Shown here piece after piece: positions 16,603 to 25,640 of a stretch of DNA of 64,000 nt. Both the position numbers and the translations under genes were made by a program. Source of the stretch: Salarchaeum sp. JOR-1 (GTDB taxonomy: Archaea; Halobacteriota; Halobacteria; Halobacteriales; Halobacteriaceae). Location of the stretch: assembly GCF_007833275.1 (NCBI RefSeq), contig NZ_CP042241.1:1178001-1242000 (forward strand), written 5' to 3'. The notes under the pieces were generated by a model. The model searched no databases. It saw only the letters and a program-made list of their open reading frames with translations, and was not told the origin of the DNA. Every line of letters begins with the position of its first letter. The first letter of the stretch is position 1.

Positions 16603-16758
16603 CTACAGGAGCGCGCCCGTGAGCGCCTGGTAGAGCGCCACGGCGAGCAGGAGCACGGTGAGGGGGCGTTTGAGCACGCGGAGGTAGCGGACGCTCGGCG
16701 TGTCCGGGAGCGGGGTGCCGCCGCTATTGGTGGGTGGCTTCTCCGGCAGACCGTCCAC
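16603..16758 (-). CDS. Small membrane protein (51 residues)
   Basis: A 52-codon ORF with a GTG start. The N-terminal 20 residues are polar and proline-rich (MDGLPEKPPTNSGG), followed by a basic segment (RYLRVLKRP) and one hydrophobic helix LTVLLLAVALYQALTGALL running to the C-terminus. Charge distribution follows the positive-inside rule, so the N-terminus is probably cytoplasmic. It begins 51 bases after the HMG-CoA reductase stop on the same strand and could share its transcript. I do not recognise a family. Confidence 0.5.
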   Translation of the reverse strand: MDGLPEKPPTNSGGTPLPDTPSVRYLRVLKRPLTVLLLAVALYQALTGALL

Positions 16759-16809
16759 TCCCGGCGTCGGGAACCTAGAGTCGCGCCGGACGCGCGGTGA
16801 ACGTGAAAC

Positions 16810-18024
16810 TTATCGGCCGAGCTCCTCGTGCGCCGAGGAGAGGTTCCGCGACGCGAGCGCGGACACGAGGGAGAGCTCGCCGGCGAGCACGCCCGTGGCG
16901 ATGAGTTCGGCGAGCGCGTCCGCGTTCGACCCGGCGGGGTCGCCGCCGCCCCGCACTCCCAGAATGTCCAGGCCCTCGGCCTGCGTCGGGAGTTTCGTCC
17001 CGCCGCCGACGGTGCCGACTTCGAGGCTGGCGAGGTTGACGCTCGCGTACAGTTCGTCCTCGCGGGCCTCGACGGTCGTGATGGTGTTGCTGCCCTCGAC
17101 GACCTGCGCGGCGTCCTGGCCGGTCGCGAGGAACATCGCGGCGACGACGTTCGCGGCGTGCGCGTTGAACCCGAGCGCGCCCGCCTTCGCCGACCCGACG
17201 AGGTTCTTCCGCGTGTTCGCCTCCTCGATGGCCTCCGGCGTCGTGTTGAACCGCTCCTCCACTACGTCTCGGGGGATGCGAACGTCCGCGGAGACGGTGC
17301 GGCCGCGGCCCTCGACGGCGTTGATGGCCGCGGGCTTCTTGTCCGAGCAGAGGTTGCCGGAGAGCGCGACCAGTTCCGCGGGCGTCTCGGCCTCCACCAC
17401 GTCCGCGGCCTCGCCGGTGGCGATGGTCGCCATGTTCATGCCCATCGCGTCCTTCGTGTCGTAGCTGAAGCGGAGGAAGACGGAGTCGCCGACGACGTAG
17501 GGCGTGACGGACTGGAGTTCGCCGTGGCTCGTCGTGGACTCCGCGGCCGCCGCGAGCGCGGCCTCGTTCTCGCGCACCCACTCCGCGACCGTCTTCGCCT
17601 CGGCCACGTCGGCGACGCGGAAGACCGGCGCGCGCGTCATCCCGTTCTTCAGGACGCGAGCGGTCGCGCCGCCGCCCGCTCGAATCGCTGAACACCCGCG
17701 GTTGACGGACGCGACGAGCGCGCCCTCCGTGGTCGCGAGCGGGAGGTAGTACTCGCCGTCGGCGGCCTCGCCGTTCACCGACACCGGCCCGGCGACCCCC
17801 ATCGGCACCTGCACGCCGCCGACGAGGTTCTCGATGTTCGACCCGTGCACGTCCGCCGCGTCGAACGCGAACTCACCCACTGCGTCGGGGTCGCTCTCGG
17901 TCTCCCGGCGGAGGAGTTCGCGCCGGGCGGCCGCCGCGGTCGCCTCGTCCGCGTGGTCTTCGAGTTCGTACAGCCGGAGCTCGCCGGACTGCACGCGGTC
18001 CGCGAGGTCGGAAACGTCACTCAT
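16810..18024 (-). CDS. hmgA: 3-hydroxy-3-methylglutaryl-CoA reductase
   Basis: 404 residues, the class I archaeal size. It makes mevalonate, the precursor of archaeal isoprenoid lipids, and is the statin target. Visible are PMGVAGPVSVNG, TTEGALVASVNRGCSAI (catalytic glutamate), SYDTKDAMGMNMA, SDKKPAAINAVEGRGR (catalytic lysine), GQDAAQVVEGSNTITTVE (catalytic aspartate) and SSAHEEL at the C-terminus (catalytic histidine). A small membrane ORF follows on the same strand. Confidence 0.96.
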   Translation of the reverse strand: MSDVSDLADRVQSGELRLYELEDHADEATAAAARRELLRRETESDPDAVGEFAFDAADVHGSNIENLVGGVQVPMGVAGPVSVNGEAADGEYYLPLATTEGALVASVNRGCSAIRAGGGATARVLKNGMTRAPVFRVADVAEAKTVAEWVRENEAALAAAAESTTSHGELQSVTPYVVGDSVFLRFSYDTKDAMGMNMATIATGEAADVVEAETPAELVALSGNLCSDKKPAAINAVEGRGRTVSADVRIPRDVVEERFNTTPEAIEEANTRKNLVGSAKAGALGFNAHAANVVAAMFLATGQDAAQVVEGSNTITTVEAREDELYASVNLASLEVGTVGGGTKLPTQAEGLDILGVRGGGDPAGSNADALAELIATGVLAGELSLVSALASRNLSSAHEELGR

Positions 18025-18124
18025 ACCCGGAGGTCCGCGGCGAACCCCCTCAAGGTTGCCGTTCTCCCCGAGTGCGGGCTGACTCCCTACTGGTCGAGTA
18101 ACTCCCGCACGCGGCGAACGGGGA

Positions 18125-18655
18125 TTAGCCGCGGACGAGGTCGAGGAACTTCGAGAGCGCGGTTCGGAGGCGGCTGCCGGACATCGAGGTCAGGAGGTCG
18201 ACGAATCGCTCGGACTGGTCGTAGACCCGCTTGAGCTCGCGGACGCGTTCGAGGTCCTGCTGGGCGCGCTCGGTGTCGGCGTTCTCGAGGGCGGTTTCGG
18301 CGTCCGCGAGCGTGCGGGTCATCGTCTCGATTTCCCGGCGTACTTCGCGGTTCAGGAACTCCTGGGCGATGCGCCAGAAGTCGCGTTCGGCCTCGAAGAA
18401 CGCCCGTTTCCCCTCGCCGGGGAGCGAGCGCCGGTGAACCATGTGGAGGCGCTCTAACTCCCGCATTTTCGTGCTCACGGTGGACTTCGCGAACTCGCTC
18501 TTCTCGGCGAGGTCGTCCAGGGAGAGTGGCTCGTGGGCGAAGAAGAGGATGCCGTAGAGCCGGCCGTAGCTCCGGCTGAGTCCGTATATCTCCGCGGAGC
18601 GCTCGAACCCCCCGATAACGCGCTCTCGGGCGGCGTCCGGGTCGGCGTCAGTCAT
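18125..18655 (-). CDS. GbsR/MarR-family winged-helix transcription regulator
   Basis: 176 residues. The winged helix spans roughly residues 25-90, with GILFFAHEPLSLDDLAEKS, then EFAKSTVSTKMRELERLHMVHRR as recognition helix and wing. A helical C-terminal region rich in charged residues probably dimerises. The GbsR branch commonly controls osmolyte or membrane transport genes. The ATG at 18655 sits 30 bases from a TATA box, excluding the long upstream extension. It is divergent from an ABC exporter whose start codon lies in a palindrome, the likely operator. Confidence 0.85.
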   Translation of the reverse strand: MTDADPDAARERVIGGFERSAEIYGLSRSYGRLYGILFFAHEPLSLDDLAEKSEFAKSTVSTKMRELERLHMVHRRSLPGEGKRAFFEAERDFWRIAQEFLNREVRREIETMTRTLADAETALENADTERAQQDLERVRELKRVYDQSERFVDLLTSMSGSRLRTALSKFLDLVRG

Positions 18656-18678
18656 GCCCGTCCATACACTCCCACAAC

Positions 18679-18686
18679 GTATAAAC
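18679..18686. promoter_or_regulatory. Shared bidirectional TATA box
   Basis: GTATAAAC reads GTTTATAC on the other strand. It lies about 30 bases from the ATG of the regulator on the minus strand and about 30 bases from the ATG of the ABC ATPase on the plus strand. No other suitable box is seen for either gene. Confidence 0.5.
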
Positions 18687-18699
18687 CATAACGTTCGAA

Positions 18700-18721
18700 A
18701 TATTCCGAATATGCGGAATAT
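18700..18721. promoter_or_regulatory. Palindromic operator overlapping the ABC gene start
   Basis: A perfect 8-bp inverted repeat, ATATTCCG and CGGAATAT, separated by six bases. It covers the predicted transcription start and the ATG at 18711. The position would block transcription initiation or early elongation when the divergent GbsR-type regulator binds. Confidence 0.6.
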
Positions 18722-19442
18722 ACTAGATGGGTCCGCGAGTGACGGAGACCGCGACGACGTCGTACTGCACGCGAACGGCCTGGAGAAGACGTACGACTCC
18801 CGCCTCCCCTGGGAGCCGTCCGTCGACGTCCTGACCGGTGCGAGCCTCGAACTCCGCGCCGGCGAAGTCGTCGGCATCGTCGGCGAGAACGGCAGCGGGA
18901 AATCCACGCTGATGCAGTGTCTCGTCGGCGCGCTCGATCCCGACGCCGGCGAGGTCTCCCGGCCCGGCGGGGTCGGCTGGTGCCCGCAGGACGACCGCCT
19001 CTACGACCGCCTCACCGTCGACGAGACCTTCCGCCTGTTCGGGGAAGCCCACGGCATGACCGACGCCGAGATCGCGGACGCGGCCGACCGCCTCACCGAC
19101 CGACTCGACTTCGAGCGCTTTCGCGACCGCCGCGTCGACCGCCTCTCCGGCGGCAACCGACGCAAACTCACGCTCTCCGTCTCCCTGATGCACGACCCCG
19201 ACGTACTCCTGCTCGACGAGCCCTACACGGGATTCGACTGGGAGACCTACCTCGCGTTCTGGGATCTCGCCGCCGACCTCTCCGAGCGCGGCACCGCGGT
19301 CGCCGTCATCTCCCACCTCGTGAGCGAACAGGAGCGCTTCGACCGCATCTACGAACTCGCCGACGGCCGCCTCGCGGAGGTCGACGGCGCGGCCGACTCG
19401 ACGAGACGCGAACGCGGACGGACGGAGGGCGACCATGCGTAG
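18711..19442 (+). CDS. ABC transporter ATP-binding protein
   Basis: 243 residues. Walker A is GENGSGKST, the Q-loop lies near MQCLVG, the signature is LSGGNRRKL, Walker B is VLLLDEPYTG and the switch histidine is in ISHLV. This is the ABC-2 export type. The ATG at 18711 is chosen because it lies about 30 bases from the TATA box; an earlier ATG at 18654 would be upstream of transcription. The 3' end overlaps the first permease gene by eight bases. Confidence 0.92.
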   Translation: MRNILDGSASDGDRDDVVLHANGLEKTYDSRLPWEPSVDVLTGASLELRAGEVVGIVGENGSGKSTLMQCLVGALDPDAGEVSRPGGVGWCPQDDRLYDRLTVDETFRLFGEAHGMTDAEIADAADRLTDRLDFERFRDRRVDRLSGGNRRKLTLSVSLMHDPDVLLLDEPYTGFDWETYLAFWDLAADLSERGTAVAVISHLVSEQERFDRIYELADGRLAEVDGAADSTRRERGRTEGDHA

Positions 19443-20163
19443 CCTCCGCGTCGGCGCGAGCGCGAACGCGAAGACGGCGGTTCGAGAGCCGACGACGCTC
19501 GCGCTCCTCGTACTGCTCCCGCCGTTCGTCGTCTACGTCTACGGCGCCGCGATGTCGTCGTTCCCAGACGTCGCGTTTCTCCAGGGTTCGGCGGCCGCAT
19601 ACGGCCGCATCGGCGGCGCGCTGTTCGCCACCGCGTTCCTCTCCGGGCTCGTCGGCCTGTTCGGCACCGTCAGCGCCGCGCAAGCCGACCGATACCTGGC
19701 GTTCTCCGGCTACGCGCCGGCCGTTCTGTTCGGCACGCGCGTCCTCGTCTCAGTCGGCGTCGCGGCGGCCGCGGCCGCCGTCTCCCTCGCCGCATTACTC
19801 GGGTTCGGAACCACGGTGGCAGCGCCTCTCGCCGCGTTCGGCGTGCTCGTGCTCGCCGGCGTGCTCTACAGCCTCCTCGGCGTCGTCGTCGGTGCCATCG
19901 TCCCGCGCGAACTCGAGGGGTCGCTCGTCCTCGTCTTCCTCGCCGACATGGACTCCTTCCTCTCCGGCGACGTCCTCGAGGTGAGCACCGTCCTCGTTCA
20001 GGCGATGCCGCTCCACTACCCACACGCGCTGTTCACGTCCGCGGTCCGCGACGGCACGCTCGCGACCGGTGACGCCCTCGGCGCGCTCGCCGCGCTCGCG
20101 GTTCTGTTCACGGCCGCGGGCGTCGGCTACGCGGCGGCGACCGACCAGGGGTGGTCGGCGTGA
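19435..20163 (+). CDS. ABC-2 type transporter permease, subunit 1
   Basis: 242 residues with six hydrophobic segments. A first helix (TLALLVLLPPFVVYVYGAAM) is followed by a short outer loop and a cluster of five more helices. No sequence motif beyond the ABC-2 layout is visible, and the substrate is unknown. It overlaps the ATPase gene upstream and the second permease downstream, so all three should be produced together. Confidence 0.8.
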   Translation: MRSLRVGASANAKTAVREPTTLALLVLLPPFVVYVYGAAMSSFPDVAFLQGSAAAYGRIGGALFATAFLSGLVGLFGTVSAAQADRYLAFSGYAPAVLFGTRVLVSVGVAAAAAAVSLAALLGFGTTVAAPLAAFGVLVLAGVLYSLLGVVVGAIVPRELEGSLVLVFLADMDSFLSGDVLEVSTVLVQAMPLHYPHALFTSAVRDGTLATGDALGALAALAVLFTAAGVGYAAATDQGWSA

Positions 20164-20888
20164 CCCGAGCCACCACCGCGCTCGCCGCGACGGTCAAGCA
20201 GTTCGGCCGCACGCCCGCCCTGCTCGCGCTCCTCGTCGGCCTCCCCGCGTACTTCGTCGGCCTCCTCGGGTACGTCCTGCCCGACGCCCCCATCGCGGTT
20301 CACGTCCCGGGACTGACCGCTCGGACGACCCTCGTGAACGGAACGCTCCCGATGCTGGCGGCGCTCGCGGCCGCGATGGTTGCCGGCATCGCCGGGCTCT
20401 TCCTCACCGTCGACACCCTCGACGCGGACGGCTGGCTCTCGCTCGCCGGCCTCCCCGATCGAACGCTGTTCGTCGCGCGCGCCCTCGCGCTCACCGGTGC
20501 CGCGGTGCTCGCCGCCGCCGGCGCGTCCGCCGTCCTCGCCCTCCACGTCGCCCCCGACCAGCCGGTCGTGTTCGTTGCGAGCGTCGTCGTGCTCGCCGTC
20601 ACGTACGGCCTCCTCGGCGCCGTCGTCGGCGTCCTCACGAGCCGGCTCGCGGGCGTCTACGTGCTGCTGTTCGGGCCCGCCGTCGACCTGTTCCTCTTCC
20701 ACTCGCCGCTCGCCACCGACCCCCCGACCTGGGCGGCCGCTTTCCCCGGTCGGTATGCGGGCGTCGCCGCGATGGACGCCGCGTTCTCCGCCGACCCGAA
20801 CTGGAGCGCGCTCGCGTGGGGCGTCGCCTACCTCGCGGCCACCGCAGTCGTCGCCCGCCTCGTCGTCGCCCGCACTCTCCGAGCGTGA
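20160..20888 (+). CDS. ABC-2 type transporter permease, subunit 2
   Basis: 242 residues with six predicted membrane helices, similar in layout to the preceding permease and probably its heterodimer partner. The GTG at 20160 overlaps the upstream stop (GTGA) and is preferred over a GTG three codons earlier. The exporter is likely repressed or sensed through the divergent GbsR-type regulator. Confidence 0.8.
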   Translation: MTRATTALAATVKQFGRTPALLALLVGLPAYFVGLLGYVLPDAPIAVHVPGLTARTTLVNGTLPMLAALAAAMVAGIAGLFLTVDTLDADGWLSLAGLPDRTLFVARALALTGAAVLAAAGASAVLALHVAPDQPVVFVASVVVLAVTYGLLGAVVGVLTSRLAGVYVLLFGPAVDLFLFHSPLATDPPTWAAAFPGRYAGVAAMDAAFSADPNWSALAWGVAYLAATAVVARLVVARTLRA

Positions 20889-20926
20889 CCCAAACAGTGA
20901 CGTATAGCGCTCGGTACTCATGCGGT

Positions 20927-21244
20927 ATGACCGTGACCGCGATGCTGTCGGTGTCGCCCGTGGACAGCCCCGACGTCGAGTTCGACGAAGAGATCGCGAA
21001 AGCCGTCGACGCCCTCGACGACTTCGACGTGCGCTACGAGACCCACCCGATGGAGACGACCATCGAGGCAGAGTCGCTCAGCGAGGTGTTCGCCGCCGCG
21101 CAGGCCGCCCACGAGGCCGTCGACGCGGCCCGCGTCGGCACGACCCTGAAAATCGACCACTACCGCGAGGAGACCCTGGACGCCGACGAGAAGGTTGACC
21201 GCGTCGAACACCACCTCGGCCGCGACGCACACGGCGGCGAGTAA
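20927..21244 (+). CDS. MTH1187/YkoF-family thiamine-binding protein
   Basis: 105 residues of the DUF77 (MTH1187) ferredoxin-like fold. Characteristic stretches are MTVTAMLSVSPVDSP, VRYETHPMETTIEAES, and AHEAVDAARVGTTLKIDHY. Family members bind thiamine or related pyrimidines and are usually tetrameric; the exact role is uncertain. It lies in a run of same-direction genes between the ABC exporter and an amidohydrolase. Confidence 0.88.
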   Translation: MTVTAMLSVSPVDSPDVEFDEEIAKAVDALDDFDVRYETHPMETTIEAESLSEVFAAAQAAHEAVDAARVGTTLKIDHYREETLDADEKVDRVEHHLGRDAHGGE

Positions 21245-21289
21245 CCCGGTTCCCGAACGTCTTTGCCCGCGGCCGCCCCACTCCGTGGT

Positions 21290-22813
21290 ATGACAGCGGC
21301 CGCAGACCTCGTCCTCACCAACGGCGAGGTGCACACGCTCACCGACCCCGACGAGACCTACGAGGCAGTCGCCGTCCGCGACGGCGAAATCGTCAGCGTC
21401 GCCTCCGACTACGAAATCGACTTCCTGAACGGCGTCGAGACCCGCGAAATCGACCTCGACGGCCGTGTTCTCCTCCCCGGGTTCGTGGACGCGCACGTCC
21501 ACATGGAGACCGTCGGCCGCCACCGCCTCCGCGCCGACCTCCGCGACGCCACCTCCCCCGACGACGCCGTCGACGTCCTCCGCGACTCGGACGCGGGCGA
21601 CGAGTGGATTCTCGGCTTCGGGTTCGACGAGTCCACCTGGGTCGAGTCGCGCTACCTCACCCGCGACGACCTCGACCGCGTGAGCACCGAGAGACCCGTC
21701 GTCGCGTTCCGCGAAGACCTCCACACCGCCGCTCTCAACGGCGTCGCGCTCGACCGCCTCCGCGACCGCCTCCCCGACGGGGACGTACAGACCGCGGACG
21801 GCGACCCCACCGGTGTCGTCGTCGAGGACGCGGCCGAAGCCGTCCGAGACGCCGTCGAACCCGGCCCCGCGGAGACCGCAGACCTCCTCATGGCCGCCCA
21901 GCGGGACGCCCACGAGAGGGGCGTGACGAGCGTCCACGACATGGTGCGGCGCTCGCACGCACCCCGCGTCTACCGCGAACTCGACGCCGCCGGCGACCTC
22001 CGCCTCCGCGTCCGACTGAACTACTGGAGCGACCACCTCGACGCCGCCCGCGAGGTCGGCCTCCGAACCAACCACGGCAGCGCGTTCGTCCGCACGGGCG
22101 CGATCAAGACATTCACCGACGGCAGCCTCGGCGGACGCACGGCCAAACTCAGCTACGAGTACGCGGACGGCGACGGCTCCGGGCAGTGGGTCGTCCCGCC
22201 CCAGGAACTCCGCGACCTCGTCCACGCTGCGGACGACGCGGGCTTCCAGCTCGCCGTGCACGCCATCGGCGACGAAGCCATCGGGGAGGCCATCGACGCC
22301 CTCGCGGACACCGACGACCCGGCGGGCGCGCGCCACCGCATCGAACACCTCGAACTCGCGACCGACGACCAAATCGAGCGCATGGCCGACCTCGGCCTCG
22401 TCGCCTCGATGCAGCCGAACTTCCTGAAGTGGTCGCGCGAGGGCGGCCTCTACGACTCGCGGCTCGGCCCCGAGCGCCGCGCCGAGAACAACCGCTTCCC
22501 CGCCTACCTCGACGCCGGCGTGCCGCTCGCGTTCTCCTCGGACTCGATGCCCGTCGACCCCCTGTTCGGCGTCCACCAGACAGTCAACCCCCCCGAGGAC
22601 ACCCAGGGACTCTCCGTCACCGACGCGCTCCGCGCGTACACCAGCGGCGCGGCCTACGCCGGATTCGACGAACACCGACTCGGCACCATCGAGACCGGAA
22701 AGAACGCGGACTTCGTCGCCCTCGACGACTCGCCCTGGGAGCACCCCGAGTCCATCGAGGACATCGACGTGACGCATACCGTCGTGAACGGCGACGTCGT
22801 GTACGAGGCCTAA
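21290..22813 (+). CDS. Amidohydrolase (TIM-barrel, YtcJ-like)
   Basis: 507 residues. The metal-site motif is VLLPGFVDAHVHME (HxH). Further ligands are in the central LAVHAIGDEAI and ARHRIEHLEL segments, and the late FSSDSMPVDPLFGVHQTVNPP matches YtcJ-type exoenzymes. The C-terminal beta-sandwich carries IETGKNADFVALD. It hydrolyses an amide or related bond in an unknown substrate. It overlaps the convergent phosphoglycerate mutase gene by four bases. Confidence 0.9.
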   Translation: MTAAADLVLTNGEVHTLTDPDETYEAVAVRDGEIVSVASDYEIDFLNGVETREIDLDGRVLLPGFVDAHVHMETVGRHRLRADLRDATSPDDAVDVLRDSDAGDEWILGFGFDESTWVESRYLTRDDLDRVSTERPVVAFREDLHTAALNGVALDRLRDRLPDGDVQTADGDPTGVVVEDAAEAVRDAVEPGPAETADLLMAAQRDAHERGVTSVHDMVRRSHAPRVYRELDAAGDLRLRVRLNYWSDHLDAAREVGLRTNHGSAFVRTGAIKTFTDGSLGGRTAKLSYEYADGDGSGQWVVPPQELRDLVHAADDAGFQLAVHAIGDEAIGEAIDALADTDDPAGARHRIEHLELATDDQIERMADLGLVASMQPNFLKWSREGGLYDSRLGPERRAENNRFPAYLDAGVPLAFSSDSMPVDPLFGVHQTVNPPEDTQGLSVTDALRAYTSGAAYAGFDEHRLGTIETGKNADFVALDDSPWEHPESIEDIDVTHTVVNGDVVYEA

Positions 22814-24315
22814 TCGAGCAGGGACTCGCCCGTCATCTCCGCCGGTTTCTCGACGCCGAGCAGCGAGAATAGCGTCGGCGCGACGTCCCGGAGCGCGCCG
22901 CCGTCGCGCACGTCGCGGCCGGCGTCGTCGCCGTCGGGAGAGAGGTAGACGAACGGAACCGGATTGTACGTGTGGGCAGTGTGCGGGTCGCCCGGGGTTC
23001 CCATGTCGTCGGCGTTCCCGTGGTCGGCGGTCACCAGCACGTCCGCGCCCGCGTCTTCGAGCGCGTCGGCGAGCCGGCCGAGCTCCGCATCGACTGCCTC
23101 CACGGCGGCGACCGCGGCGTCGAAGTCGCCCGTGTGCCCGACCATGTCCGCGTTCGCGTAGTTCAGGACGAGCACGTCCGCGTCCAGTCGGTCGAGCGCG
23201 GCGTCCGTCACGCCCGCGGCGCTCATCTCCGGCTGGTGGTCGTACGTCGGCACGTCCGGACTCGGCACGATTTCCCGGCTCTCGCCCTCGAACGCGACCT
23301 CGCGGCCGCCGTTCAGGAAGTACGTCACGTGCGGGTACTTCTCGGACTCCGCGACCCGGTGCTGGGTCAGGCCGTCGCGGGCGACGACCTCCCCGAGCGT
23401 GTCGTGGGGCTCGCGCGCCTCGAACGCCACCGGGAAGTCGAACGTCTCGTCGTACTCGGTCATCGTCACAATCGGCACCGCGGGCGGGGTCGTCTCGAAC
23501 GCCCACTCGGGATTCACGGAGCCGAGCATTCGGACGAGCTGGCGTGCGCGGTCCGCGCGGAAGTTGAAGAACACCACGGCGTCCCGCTCGCTCAGCGCGT
23601 CCCCGCCCCGAACGATAGTGGGCTCGACGAACTCGTCGGTGTCGCCGCGCTCGTAGGACTCCCGGACCGCCGCGACCGCGGAGTCCGCGCGATGCAGTCC
23701 CTGCCGCTCGACGATGGCGTCGTACGTCGATTTCGTGCGCTCCCAGTTCTGGTCGCGGTCCATCGCGTAGTACCGCCCCGAGACCGTCGCCACGTCGCCC
23801 GTCCCGTACTCGTCGACCACCTCTTCGAGCGTTCGGAGCACTGACTCGCCCGACTTCGGTTTCGTGTCGCGGCCGTCCGTGAACGCGTGCGTCGTCGCCT
23901 CGACACCCCGACTCGCGGCGGCCTCGATGAGCGCGTGCAGGTGCTCGTGGTCTGAGTGCACGCCGCCGTCGGAGACGAGCCCCATGAAGTGCACGCGGCC
24001 GCCTGTCTCTTCGACCTGCTCGAACGCGCCCGCGATGGCGTCGTTCTCCCCGAGTTCGCCGGACTCGATGGCGTCGTTGATGCGGGTGTACTCCTGGAGG
24101 ACGACGCGGCCCGCGCCGATAGTGAGGTGGCCGACTTCCGAGTTCCCCATCTGACCCCCGGGGAGGCCGACGTTCCGACCGTGCGTCTCCAGCGTGCCGT
24201 ACGCTCCCACGTCGGAGAGCCGGTCGAAGTTCGGCGTGTCAGCCGCCTTCACGGCGTCCAGTCGGTCGTGGTCGCCGAGCCCCCAGCCGTCCAGGATGAC
24301 GAGCGCCGCATTCAT
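22810..24315 (-). CDS. gpmI: 2,3-bisphosphoglycerate-independent phosphoglycerate mutase
   Basis: 501 residues. It interconverts 3- and 2-phosphoglycerate through a phosphoserine in the alkaline-phosphatase-like domain. Visible are LVILDGWGLGD, GQMGNSEVGHLTIGAGRV with the serine nucleophile, FTDGRDTKPKSG, VSGRYYAMDRDQNWER, NYANADMVGHTG and VTADHGNADDM, which supply metal and substrate ligands. The start MNAALVILDGWG at 24315 is preferred over an upstream in-frame ATG that would add nine residues not seen in the family. Confidence 0.96.
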   Translation of the reverse strand: MNAALVILDGWGLGDHDRLDAVKAADTPNFDRLSDVGAYGTLETHGRNVGLPGGQMGNSEVGHLTIGAGRVVLQEYTRINDAIESGELGENDAIAGAFEQVEETGGRVHFMGLVSDGGVHSDHEHLHALIEAAASRGVEATTHAFTDGRDTKPKSGESVLRTLEEVVDEYGTGDVATVSGRYYAMDRDQNWERTKSTYDAIVERQGLHRADSAVAAVRESYERGDTDEFVEPTIVRGGDALSERDAVVFFNFRADRARQLVRMLGSVNPEWAFETTPPAVPIVTMTEYDETFDFPVAFEAREPHDTLGEVVARDGLTQHRVAESEKYPHVTYFLNGGREVAFEGESREIVPSPDVPTYDHQPEMSAAGVTDAALDRLDADVLVLNYANADMVGHTGDFDAAVAAVEAVDAELGRLADALEDAGADVLVTADHGNADDMGTPGDPHTAHTYNPVPFVYLSPDGDDAGRDVRDGGALRDVAPTLFSLLGVEKPAEMTGESLLD

Positions 24316-24404
24316 ACCGAACCGTACGCTCCGCGGATGCACGTGTCTTTCGCCATCGCGCTCGCACCGGCGGGGTTTTTCCGGTCGAGGGACGGAACGC
24401 GAGT

Positions 24405-25640
24405 ATGACCCTCGACCCCGTCCACTTCGACGGGATTACCGACCTCGTCCGGCGCGTCAGCCACGACATCGACGAGGACGAACACCGCGACCAGGCCGTC
24501 CGCGCGTGGGACGCCTACTTCGACCCGCTCTACCGCGACGGCGAGGAAGTGCTCGCACCCCTCGGAGACGTCCAGCGGTACGCCGTCGATATCGCGGACG
24601 CGGGCGACCAGCCCGACCAGTTCGACTCGGTGCACGGCCTCGATTCGGGGACGGTGAACCCGCGGACGTTCAAGAACGGCCTCGTCCTCGACATCGCGCA
24701 GGCCGCGATGGGCGTCAGCCCGAGCGACACCGACACCCACCGCGCGCGCACCGTCATCACCACCGTCCATCCGACCGACGACAGCGTCGCCATCAGCGCG
24801 ACCGACGACTGGCAGACACAGGACGAGGGATACTGGCGCGGCCAGCTATTCGAAGCCCCCCGCGTCGAACGCGACGAGACCGCCGTCGTTCACGGCCTCG
24901 CGCTCTACCTCGCGGAGTCCGAGCACGCACTCGAACACGCCGACCGCGTGGGCGACCTCCTCGTGCTGGACGGCCCGCTCTACCCGAAGATAATCGCGAA
25001 CTGGCTCGACCAGGCGCGGCCGCTCTCCGCCCTCCCACTCGAAGACCCGCTCGTTCAGTCCGTCGTCGGGAACTACGTCGACCTCGTGGAGCGGTTCGTC
25101 GAGCGCGGCGTCCCGCTCGCCGGGTTCGTGAAGAACGTCCAATCGCGCGGCATCGTCAACACGCTCGCGGAGAAGACGAACGCGCCCTGGGCGGACGACG
25201 CCGCCTTCTTCACGCAGTTGCTCGAACGCCGCGACGGCCGCGACCGCGACACGGACGACCTCACGTACACGAACTGGTTCGTCTCCCGCACCGGCTACGA
25301 CCGCGAGTTCTCCACGCTCGGCGACCGCCTCAGCCTCGACCTCGACCTCGACCCCGAAGCCTACGAGGTCGCGTTCTTCGTCGTCTACGACCCCCGGACG
25401 GACGTGCTGTTCAAGGTCGAACTCCCCCGGGCGTTCGCCGAGGACGACGCCTGTCGCGACCGCCTGACGAACCACGTGCTCGCCGGGGTCGCGCGCGAGG
25501 CCGGGCCGCCCGAAGCCATCGGGAAGGCCGACGAACTCGCGCGAATCGGCATGCAGGAGAAGACGGAACTCGTCGGCGCGCTCGAAGACGCCCTGGACAC
25601 CGAGTGTCGCTCCACGTACGACGACGAACGCTGGGGCTAG
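24405..25640 (+). CDS. nurA: NurA domain 5'-to-3' nuclease
   Basis: 411 residues. Within the N-terminal half, VHGLDSGTVNPRTFKNGLVLDIAQAAM contains the first conserved metal-binding aspartate, and LLVLDGPLYPKII the second. A late domain has NWFVSRTGYDREFSTLGDR and a FFVVYDPRTDVLFKVELPRAF strand pair. NurA partners the HerA helicase and Mre11-Rad50 in resecting DNA ends. The HerA-type ATPase gene lies 409 bases downstream in the same direction, with one small antisense gene between. Confidence 0.85.
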   Translation: MTLDPVHFDGITDLVRRVSHDIDEDEHRDQAVRAWDAYFDPLYRDGEEVLAPLGDVQRYAVDIADAGDQPDQFDSVHGLDSGTVNPRTFKNGLVLDIAQAAMGVSPSDTDTHRARTVITTVHPTDDSVAISATDDWQTQDEGYWRGQLFEAPRVERDETAVVHGLALYLAESEHALEHADRVGDLLVLDGPLYPKIIANWLDQARPLSALPLEDPLVQSVVGNYVDLVERFVERGVPLAGFVKNVQSRGIVNTLAEKTNAPWADDAAFFTQLLERRDGRDRDTDDLTYTNWFVSRTGYDREFSTLGDRLSLDLDLDPEAYEVAFFVVYDPRTDVLFKVELPRAFAEDDACRDRLTNHVLAGVAREAGPPEAIGKADELARIGMQEKTELVGALEDALDTECRSTYDDERWG

